A stretch of 47,945 nucleotides of DNA from Acidimicrobiales bacterium (GTDB taxonomy: Bacteria > Actinomycetota > Acidimicrobiia > Acidimicrobiales > AC-9). The first letter of the stretch is position 1; each line of letters begins with the position of its first letter. A model generated the notes under the pieces. That model made no database searches and had not been told where the DNA came from. It saw nothing but the letters and a program-made list of their open reading frames with translations. The DNA lies in NCBI GenBank assembly GCA_036270875.1, contig DATBBR010000064.1, positions 1 through 47,945 of the forward strand. Reading direction: 5' to 3'. Below are positions 42,319-47,945 of the stretch, piece by piece. The position numbers were made by a program, and so were the translations under genes.

Positions 42319-43251
42319 ATGCCGCTGCTCGAGGACAAGGTCGCCATCGTGACTGGCGCTGGCCACGGCGTGGGGCGCGGTGAGGCGCTCGAGCTCGCTG
42401 CCGAGGGGGCCCGGGTGGTCGTCAACGACCTCGGTGGCTCGGTAAGTGGTGACGGCGCCGACAAGCGCCCGGCCGAGGAGGTGGCCGAGCTCATCCGCAG
42501 CCGTGGTGGGGAGGCGGCAGCCAACTACGACGATGTCGCCGACTGGAAGGGGGCCGCCAGCCTGATCCAGCAGGCGGTGGACACCTTCGGGCGCCTCGAC
42601 GTGCTGGTCAACAACGCCGGCATCCTCAGGGACAAGATGATGTTCTCGATGACCGAGGACGACTTCGACTCGGTCATCAGGGTCCACCTCAAGGGCACGT
42701 TCGCGACGACCCACCACGCCTCGGTGTACTGGCGGGAGCAGTCGAAAGCGGGCACCCAGCCGCGGGCGGCCGTCGTCAACACCGTCTCCAGCGCGGGTCT
42801 GCAGGGCAACGTGGGCCAGGCCAACTACGGAGCGGCCAAGGCCGGCATCGCCTCACTCACCATCATCACCAGCCTGGAGCTCGCTCGCTACGGCGTACGG
42901 GCCAACGCCATCGCCCCGGGCGGGATGACCCGCATGTCGGGAGCGGTGGTGAAGGACATGGAGCTCAAGGAGCCGGAAGAGTACGAGAAGTTCGACCCCA
43001 TGAACCCGGGCAACTCGGCGCCGATGGTCGCGTGGCTCGCCTCGGACGAGGCCCTGCACGTGACGGGCCAGGTGTTCCGGGCCGTAGGCTCGACGATCAC
43101 CCACTACGCCCCGTGGACGCTGGGCGAGGGCATCGACGCCCCCGGGGAGCCGGCCAAATGGAGCCCGGGCGACATCGGCCCGGCGCTCAACGCTTCGGTG
43201 TTCCACTCCCGCCATCCCGGCCTCCAGATGGGCCGGGCGCGAGGCAGATAG
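42319..43251 (+). CDS. MFE-type short-chain dehydrogenase (Hsd4A-like), copy 1
   Basis: A 310-residue SDR of the multifunctional-enzyme type 2 class, which oxidises 3-hydroxyacyl-CoA. ATG 42319 has GGAGGG 7 bp upstream. Cofactor motif TGAGHGVG (12-19), NNAGILRDKM, and catalytic Tyr170-x3-Lys174 (YGAAK) are present. The C-terminal extension after residue 230 (ALHVTGQVFRAVGSTITHYAPW) is the part that distinguishes this class from plain SDRs. M. tuberculosis Rv3502c (Hsd4A) acts in steroid side-chain degradation and is the closest named protein I can suggest. A paralogue follows at 43373. Confidence 0.93.
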   Translation: MPLLEDKVAIVTGAGHGVGRGEALELAAEGARVVVNDLGGSVSGDGADKRPAEEVAELIRSRGGEAAANYDDVADWKGAASLIQQAVDTFGRLDVLVNNAGILRDKMMFSMTEDDFDSVIRVHLKGTFATTHHASVYWREQSKAGTQPRAAVVNTVSSAGLQGNVGQANYGAAKAGIASLTIITSLELARYGVRANAIAPGGMTRMSGAVVKDMELKEPEEYEKFDPMNPGNSAPMVAWLASDEALHVTGQVFRAVGSTITHYAPWTLGEGIDAPGEPAKWSPGDIGPALNASVFHSRHPGLQMGRARGR

Positions 43252-43299
43252 CCTCGGCGCCAGCCCGGGCCGCGCCCGGCGACAGAGCTACGAGACTTG

Positions 43300-43358
43300 C
43301 GAGGCCGGCCCGGGAGGGCGGCCCAGATGACGAGGCCGGCCCGGGAGGGCGGCCCAGA
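43300..43358 (+). repeat. tandem 28-bp repeat (31-bp period) between the two SDR genes
   Basis: Two identical 28-base units (43300-43327 and 43331-43358) sit in the 121-bp gap. Each has a palindromic core GGCCGGCC and a GGGAGG that could act as a ribosome site. The true GGGAGG for GTG 43373 lies just after the second unit. The unit is likely to be either a recent slippage duplication or a paired regulatory element. Confidence 0.8.
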
Positions 43359-43372
43359 GGCAGGGAGGACGA

Positions 43373-44290
43373 GTGGGCCTGCTCGACGGGAAAGTTGCGA
43401 TCGTCACCGGCGCCGGTCGGGGTATCGGCCGGGCCGAGTCGCTCCTGCTGGCATCCGAAGGCGCCAGCGTGGTCGTCAACGACCTCGGTGGCGATTGGAC
43501 CGGCGAGGGCAAGGACGATCGTCCCGCCCAGCAGGTGGTCGACGAGGTGGAGGCGGCCGGTGGCACCGCGGTCGCCAACTACGACGACGTGGCCAGCTGG
43601 AAGGGCGCCGAGAGCCTCGTCCAGCAGGCGGTCGACACCTACGGGGCCCTCGACGTGCTGGTGAACAACGCCGGCATCCTCCGGGACAAGATGTCGTTCA
43701 ACATGACCGAGGACGATTGGGACGCGGTCATCAAGGTGCACCTCAAGGGCCACTTCTGCCCCTCACGCATCGCCGCCGCCCACTGGCGGCAGCGCTCCAA
43801 GGAGAGCGGCGCGCCGGTCTCGGCCGCCATCGTCAACACGTCGTCCGAGTCCGGGCTCTACGGCAACGCCGGCCAGCTCAACTACGCGGCAGCCAAGGCG
43901 GGCATCGCGGCGATGACGATCGTGCTGGCGCGAGAGCTCGAGCGAGTCGGCGTCCGGGTCAACGCCATCGCTCCGGTGGCCCGGACCCGGCTCACCGAGT
44001 CGCTGGGGGGCGGCTTCATGGCGCAGAAGGAGGGCGACTTCGACCGGTTCGCCCCGGACAACGTCGCTCCCGTCGTGGCCTGGCTGGCCTCCGACCTGGC
44101 GGCCGGTGTGTCCGGCCAGGTCGTCAAGGTCCAGGGCGGCGTGCTCCAGCTGGTCCAGGGCTGGCGCCCCGTCACCGAGGTCAAGGCGGACAAGCCCTGG
44201 ACCGTCGACGCCGTGGACGAGGCCCGCTCCGCCCTCTTCACCCGCTCCGAGCCGGGCGTGCCGCCGTTCATGTTCGACGTGGAGGACTAG
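43373..44290 (+). CDS. MFE-type short-chain dehydrogenase (Hsd4A-like), copy 2
   Basis: A 305-residue paralogue of the preceding SDR, with GTG 43373 behind GGGAGG. Cofactor motif TGAGRGIG (12-19); shared central block ANYDDVASWKGAESL and NNAGILRDKM; catalytic Tyr171-x3-Lys175 (YAAAK). The same C-terminal extension (GVSGQVVKVQGGVLQ) is present, but loops that line the substrate pocket differ (GGGFMAQKEGDFDRF here against KDMELKEPEEYEKFD), so it probably handles a different acyl chain. The acyl-CoA dehydrogenase at 44294 begins 4 bp after its stop, so they are co-transcribed. Confidence 0.93.
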   Translation: MGLLDGKVAIVTGAGRGIGRAESLLLASEGASVVVNDLGGDWTGEGKDDRPAQQVVDEVEAAGGTAVANYDDVASWKGAESLVQQAVDTYGALDVLVNNAGILRDKMSFNMTEDDWDAVIKVHLKGHFCPSRIAAAHWRQRSKESGAPVSAAIVNTSSESGLYGNAGQLNYAAAKAGIAAMTIVLARELERVGVRVNAIAPVARTRLTESLGGGFMAQKEGDFDRFAPDNVAPVVAWLASDLAAGVSGQVVKVQGGVLQLVQGWRPVTEVKADKPWTVDAVDEARSALFTRSEPGVPPFMFDVED

Positions 44291-44293
44291 CCC

Positions 44294-45484
44294 GTGCGGC
44301 TGGCCTGGGGGCCCGCGGTCGACGAGTTCCGCGCCGAGCTGGTCGACTTTCTCGAGGAGCACGCCCCCCCGGAAGCCAAGGCCCTCAAGAGCTCTGGCAC
44401 CCTGTCGGACAGCGGTGACGAGGAAGGCGCGTCGATCATCCCCGACTGGGCGCGGCGCTGGCAGGCGACCCTGTTCGACCACGGCTGGATGGTCCCGGGG
44501 TATCCGCCCCAGCTGGGCGGCCGCGACGCGACGCCCGTGCAGACCCTCGTCTACCTGCAGGAGCTGGCGGCGCGGGGCATCCCCCGCTCGCTGCACTTCC
44601 CCGGTTACGCCATCGTCGCGCCGAGCCTCCTCGAGTTCGGTAACGAGAGCCAGCGCCGCCTGGCGCCCGCCGCCATCCGGGGCGACGACGTGTGGTGCAT
44701 CGGGATGAGCGAGCCCAACGCCGGCTCCGACCTCGCCGGCCTCCAGACCAGGGCCGTCCTCGACGGCGACGCGTTCATCGTCAACGGCCAGAAGGTCTGG
44801 ACGTCCTATGCCACGGTGGCCGAGCGGTGCTTCTGCTACGTCCGCACCGATCCCACGGCGCCGAGGCACCAGGGCATCAGCGTGCTCATCATCGACATGG
44901 CCACACCCGGTATCGACGTCAGGCCGCTCCGGCAGTTCTCGGGCGCGGCCCACTTCGCCGAGGTCTTCTTCTCCGATGTCGTCGTGCCCGCGACAAATCT
45001 GGTCGGCGAGGTCAACGACGGGTGGCGCATCACGATGGGGTCGCTGGCGCATGAGCGCGGCGGCCTCTGGGTCCAGTCGGTGTCGCTGGTGGAATCCACA
45101 CTGGACGACCTCGTCACCTTGTGCCGCCGCCGTGGGCTGACCGAAGACGCCGGCGTCAGGCGACGCCTGGCCGAGGCCTACGAGCAGGTATCGAGCCTGC
45201 GGGCCCTGGGCTACAAGGGGTTCACCAGCTTCGCCCGCACCAGCTCGGCGCCCGAGCACTCCTACCTCAAGCTCGCCACGTCGGAGCTCGGCAAGTCGCT
45301 CTACGAGCTGGGCATGGAGCTCCTCGGCCCCGACGGTGTGGTCATCGACGCCGAACGCGGGGAGGAGGGAGGCCGCTGGGTGCGGGGCTTCTTCTTGAGC
45401 TTCGCCAACACGATCGCCGGCGGCAGCTCCGAGATCCAGCGCAACATCATCGCCCAGCGGGTCCTCGGCCTCCCGAGAAGCTGA
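44294..45484 (+). CDS. acyl-CoA dehydrogenase
   Basis: 396 residues from GTG 44294. It has CIGMSEPNAGSDLAGLQTRA, then GQKVWTSYATVAERC, and ends SSEIQRNIIAQRVLGLPRS. An insert GTLSDSGDEEGASII near residue 35 is unusual. It is closest in layout to the longer subunits at 24024 and 30779 but has no short partner beside it, so it may be a homotetramer or use one of the other short subunits. It is the last gene of the SDR-SDR-dehydrogenase operon and converges with the tetR gene 32 bp away. Confidence 0.94.
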   Translation: MRLAWGPAVDEFRAELVDFLEEHAPPEAKALKSSGTLSDSGDEEGASIIPDWARRWQATLFDHGWMVPGYPPQLGGRDATPVQTLVYLQELAARGIPRSLHFPGYAIVAPSLLEFGNESQRRLAPAAIRGDDVWCIGMSEPNAGSDLAGLQTRAVLDGDAFIVNGQKVWTSYATVAERCFCYVRTDPTAPRHQGISVLIIDMATPGIDVRPLRQFSGAAHFAEVFFSDVVVPATNLVGEVNDGWRITMGSLAHERGGLWVQSVSLVESTLDDLVTLCRRRGLTEDAGVRRRLAEAYEQVSSLRALGYKGFTSFARTSSAPEHSYLKLATSELGKSLYELGMELLGPDGVVIDAERGEEGGRWVRGFFLSFANTIAGGSSEIQRNIIAQRVLGLPRS

Positions 45485-45516
45485 GGCGGGAGGATCCTCA
45501 CCGACCAGCTCCCCGG

Positions 45517-46221
45517 TCAGCGGCGGCCGGCTCGCCCCGAAGGCGCCCGGCGCGCCGGGCGCCCCCCGAATATCCCCGTGTGCAACACCGCCGCCAGCGT
45601 GTCCACGGCGACGGCGTCGTCGACGGACAAGCCGCGGGAGAGCACGAAGTAGTTGACGCGCTCGAGCATGGCGATGAAGGCGAAGGCCGCCGGCTCGGGA
45701 TTCACGCCGGGCGGGCGCGACGCCTCTCCGATCCGCTCGGTCAGCTTGGATGTGATCCTCCGCAACGAGCGCTGGCCCAGTCGGGCGAGCGCCGGGTCCG
45801 ACACCTGGCTCTCGCTCCAGGCCCGGACGACCGACCCGTAGCGGCGGTACACCTCGACGAAATGCTGCACCCACGCGCGCAGCTGGGCCCGGCCCTCGGC
45901 GCCGGGGCCGACGGGGCCGAGGCTGTCCGCCAGCGCCTCCATCTCGGTGGCGCACTCCTTGGCCAATGCCGCCAGGAGGTCCTCCTTGCTGGCGAAGTAC
46001 AGATAGAACGTCCCATGCGAGGTGTCGGCTATCCGAACGATGTCGTCGACTCTCGTCGCCGCGTACCCGATCGTCTCGAACGCTCTGAGCCCGGCGTCGA
46101 GCAGGCGGACCACGGTGCGCCGGCCCTGGGCGCGCAGGTCACGTTGCTGGGCGGGCGTACCCCCAGCGCGGACGGGGGCCTGTCGCCGTGCAGCTTGTCG
46201 ATCCCGATAGTCTGACGTCAC
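45517..46221 (-). CDS. TetR-family transcriptional regulator
   Basis: A one-component regulator, 234 residues from GTG 46221; a longer frame to 46245 exists. The helix-turn-helix is at about residues 40-75 (AFETIGYAATRVDDIVRIADTSHGTFYLYFASKEDLL), a standard TetR DNA-binding domain shown here in two joined helices: residues VDDIVRIADTS are the positioning helix and HGTFYLYF the recognition helix. The C-terminal two-thirds form the ligand-binding dimer domain, probably for an acyl-CoA. A short Arg/Gly-rich end follows. The start overlaps a TGAC/GTCA palindrome shared with the divergent acyl-CoA synthetase, as expected for autoregulation. It is the only DNA-binding regulator in the window. Confidence 0.93.
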   Translation of the reverse strand: MTSDYRDRQAARRQAPVRAGGTPAQQRDLRAQGRRTVVRLLDAGLRAFETIGYAATRVDDIVRIADTSHGTFYLYFASKEDLLAALAKECATEMEALADSLGPVGPGAEGRAQLRAWVQHFVEVYRRYGSVVRAWSESQVSDPALARLGQRSLRRITSKLTERIGEASRPPGVNPEPAAFAFIAMLERVNYFVLSRGLSVDDAVAVDTLAAVLHTGIFGGRPARRAPSGRAGRR

Positions 46222-46225
46222 GTCA
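46213..46225. promoter_or_regulatory. TGAC-N5-GTCA variant at the tetR / acyl-CoA synthetase promoter
   Basis: TGAC-GTCAC-GTCA, the same half-sites as the other palindromes but with a spacer one base shorter; the site also contains a complete TGACGTCA. It overlaps the tetR GTG start. A -10-like GATAGT (46206-46211), as also seen at 33831, precedes it on the plus strand. Confidence 0.5.
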
Positions 46226-46228
46226 CCC

Positions 46229-47758
46229 GTGCGCCCGCACGTCACCAGGATGCTCGACGAACTCCCTCACGAGGCTGCGAAGCGCTTCGGCGATGCTACC
46301 GCCTATGTCTCTGCGGGCGGTTGGGACGTGTCCTACCGCCAGCTCGACCGGCTCTCCGACGAGGCCGCCGTCGGGTTGGCTCGTCGGTCGATCGGACCCG
46401 GAGACGTGGTGGCGCTGGCCATGCCGTCGCTCCCGGAGTACGTCGTCGCCTATCTGGCGCTGGCGAAGCTGGGCGCCGTCACAGCGGGTGTGAACGATCG
46501 TCTGTCCGAAAGGGAGCGCTCCGCAGTCCTGTCGGTCGCCCACCCCCGTCTCGTGCTCGCCACCCCTGGAGCCGTGCCCGATGGCCCCTCCCAGGGGGCG
46601 GACCTGGTCGAGGTGCGCCCGGCTGACCACCTCGGCGGCGTCCTGGCGGACATCCGCGAGCGGGACGAGTCGCCCCCGCCGCTGCCACCGGACCCCGACC
46701 GGCCCGTGGCCATCGTCTTCACGTCGGGGACGACCGGCACGCCGAAAGGGGCCGTCTTCGGCAACCGCCAGCTCCAAGCCATCACCGCGGCCGATCTGGG
46801 CGACCGGTGGGGAGGCGGCGGGCGAACCATGGCCGGTACATCGTTCGCGCACCTGGGCTTCATGACCAAGCTCGCTGGCGCGCTCCGGTCCGGGGGAACG
46901 ACCTTCCTGATCAACCGGTGGCGGGCGGCGGAGGCCATCGAGCTGACCGAGCGCCACCGCCTCACCAACATCGGTGGCATCCCGACCCAGATCGCGCTCA
47001 TGCTCCAGTCACCGGGGTTCGACCACCGCGACCATTCGAGCGTAGGACTCATCGTCATGGGCGGCGGGCCGGCCACGGCAGCGCTGGTGCGTGCAGCTCG
47101 CGCCGGCTTCGACGCCCCTGTGTGCGTGCGCTATTCGTGCACCGAGACCGGCATCGGCCTCGGCACCGCACCCGACGACCCCGACGAGGACGCCGAGGTC
47201 AGCGTCGGCCGGGTGCGCCCCGGTATAGAGCTGACCGTGCGCGACGAAGAGGGGCGGGCCATGGCTCCGGGCCAGGTCGGCGAGGTGTGCCTGCGGTCGG
47301 CGGCCGTCATGGCCGGCTACCACGGAGACCCAGACGCCACCCGGGCGGCGTTCACGACCGACGGCGCGGTGCGCACCGGCGACCTCGGATGGGTGGACGA
47401 CCGGGACCGCCTGCGACTTGTGGGCCGGACCAAGGAGATGTACGTGCGCGGCGGCTACAACGTGTACCCCATGGAGGTGGAGGGCGTGCTGGCCGAGCAC
47501 CCCGGCGTCGCCGAGGTGGCGGTCGTGCCCCGGCCCGACCCGGTCATGGGAGAGATCGGGGTCGCCGTCGTCGTCCCCCGCCAGCCCGGGCGCGGGCCCG
47601 AGCTCGCGGAGCTGCGGGCCTTCGCCGCTTCCCGTCTGGCCGCCTACAAGCTCCCCGAAGCCGTGGACGTGGTCGACGCCCTCCCCCGCACGCCCATGGA
47701 GAAGGTCGACCGCCGCGCCCTACAGCAGACGCTGGCGGAGCCACAAGAGCTAGGCTGA
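46229..47758 (+). CDS. acyl-CoA synthetase (AMP-forming, ANL superfamily)
   Basis: Activates a carboxylic acid to its CoA ester through an acyl-AMP. 509 residues from GTG 46229; ATG 46250 is an alternative, and conservation starts near it. It has P-loop TSGTTGTPKG (165-174), YSCTETG, the adenylate motif TGDLGWVDDRDRLRLVGRTK, the hinge region VRGGYNVYPMEVEG, and catalytic Lys492 near the C-terminus (PMEKVDRRAL). At about 510 residues it is of ordinary FadD-like length. Divergent from tetR with a shared palindrome, and its stop overlaps the palindrome before the last amidohydrolase gene. Confidence 0.95.
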   Translation: MRPHVTRMLDELPHEAAKRFGDATAYVSAGGWDVSYRQLDRLSDEAAVGLARRSIGPGDVVALAMPSLPEYVVAYLALAKLGAVTAGVNDRLSERERSAVLSVAHPRLVLATPGAVPDGPSQGADLVEVRPADHLGGVLADIRERDESPPPLPPDPDRPVAIVFTSGTTGTPKGAVFGNRQLQAITAADLGDRWGGGGRTMAGTSFAHLGFMTKLAGALRSGGTTFLINRWRAAEAIELTERHRLTNIGGIPTQIALMLQSPGFDHRDHSSVGLIVMGGGPATAALVRAARAGFDAPVCVRYSCTETGIGLGTAPDDPDEDAEVSVGRVRPGIELTVRDEEGRAMAPGQVGEVCLRSAAVMAGYHGDPDATRAAFTTDGAVRTGDLGWVDDRDRLRLVGRTKEMYVRGGYNVYPMEVEGVLAEHPGVAEVAVVPRPDPVMGEIGVAVVVPRQPGRGPELAELRAFAASRLAAYKLPEAVDVVDALPRTPMEKVDRRALQQTLAEPQELG

Positions 47759-47769
47759 CGCCAGCGTCA
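47756..47769. promoter_or_regulatory. TGAC-N6-GTCA operator before the last amidohydrolase
   Basis: CTGACGC-CA-GCGTCAG, the most symmetric of the set (7-bp perfect arms), overlaps the stop codon of the acyl-CoA synthetase and lies 25 bp before ATG 47795. Its placement suggests an internal, separately controlled promoter for the downstream gene. Confidence 0.65.
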
Positions 47770-47794
47770 GAGATTCGCATGAGGGGAGACGCCG

Positions 47795-47945
47795 ATGCGC
47801 ACCGAGGACCTCATCCTGGTCAGTGTCGACGACCACACCGTCGAGCCGCCGGACATGTTCGCCAACCACCTCCCGGCCAAGTTGAAGGACCTGGCGCCCA
47901 GGAGCGTGAAGAAGCCTGACGGTACCGACGTGTGGGTCTACGAGG
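47795..47945 (+). CDS. amidohydrolase-superfamily protein, N-terminal part
   Basis: Only 50 residues are in the window. ATG 47795 is preceded by GAGGGGAGA; an upstream ATG at 47779 overlaps that ribosome site and is less likely. The opening (LILVSVDDHTVEPPDMFANH, then LPAKLKDLAPRSV) is typical of the same amidohydrolase 2 family as the gene at 38059-39237, with VDDHTVEPP at the first metal motif. It starts 36 bp after the acyl-CoA synthetase stop, with a TGAC-N6-GTCA palindrome in between. Function beyond the family cannot be given. Confidence 0.85.
   Translation, partial: MRTEDLILVSVDDHTVEPPDMFANHLPAKLKDLAPRSVKKPDGTDVWVYE

Noticed and set aside
1-47945. CRISPR arrays, insertion sequences, integrases, phage genes or toxin-antitoxin pairs
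   Set aside because: I looked for spaced direct repeats, transposase or integrase motifs and small paired genes, and found none.

Overview
The window is a stretch of very GC-rich bacterial chromosome with strong third-position GC, many GTG starts, short intergenic gaps and several apparently leaderless genes. Family content points to Actinomycetota: a polyphosphate glucokinase, a penicillin-binding lipoprotein, and many acyl-CoA dehydrogenases, CaiB/BaiF CoA-transferases, SCP-x/Ltp thiolases and MFE-type short-chain dehydrogenases. An uncultured Acidimicrobiia-like lineage is my best guess, but that is inference from gene families, not from a marker gene. I see no rRNA, tRNA, CRISPR array, insertion sequence, phage gene or replication origin.

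Layout. 1-9.9 kb: the 5' part of an acyl-CoA dehydrogenase, a small conserved protein, an exported phosphodiester-glycosidase-like protein, Lon protease divergent from a penicillin-binding lipoprotein, an SDR, then a minus-strand group of 6-phosphogluconate dehydrogenase, a DUF35 zinc-ribbon protein and a thiolase broken by one base at a G8 tract. 9.9-15.4 kb: polyphosphate glucokinase, a membrane-anchored SGNH hydrolase, a possible hopanoid side-chain pair (HpnA-like epimerase and class III aminotransferase), D-aminoacyl-tRNA deacylase, a truncated aldehyde dehydrogenase and a small hypothetical protein. 15.7-22.8 kb: a STAS protein, a CDF metal exporter divergent from a giant P-type ATPase whose N-terminal half is a decayed second pump, a run of hairpins ending in an intrinsic terminator (candidate small RNA), and a small membrane protein.

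22.9-47.9 kb is a catabolic island for acyl-CoA substrates. It holds two divergently arranged pairs of acyl-CoA dehydrogenases, two enoyl-CoA hydratases, a single and a double CaiB/BaiF protein, a fused alpha/beta CoA-transferase related to IpdA/IpdB, a FadA5-like thiolase, an Ltp-type thiolase, an acyl-CoA synthetase of each mechanism (NDP- and AMP-forming), a MaoC/FAS1-like dehydratase, two tandem paralogous MFE-type dehydrogenases, a fifth acyl-CoA dehydrogenase, two amidohydrolases, a cupin, an SRPBCC protein and a TetR regulator. The set resembles steroid or polycyclic terpenoid side-chain and ring beta-oxidation as known in Mycobacterium and Rhodococcus. No ring-opening oxygenase is present, so the substrate is unknown.

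The most useful new observation is a recurring palindrome, TGAC-N6-GTCA, in promoter or start regions across 30.7-47.8 kb (near 30746, 33825, 39316, 42166, 42281 and 47756, with a one-base-shorter variant at the tetR promoter, 46213). It suggests one local regulon controlled by the TetR protein at 45517-46221. Other points of interest are the pseudo-pump fused to a working P-type ATPase, the possible switching RNA after it, the double CaiB protein with a degenerate first half, and a 19-bp inverted repeat at 27823-27881.
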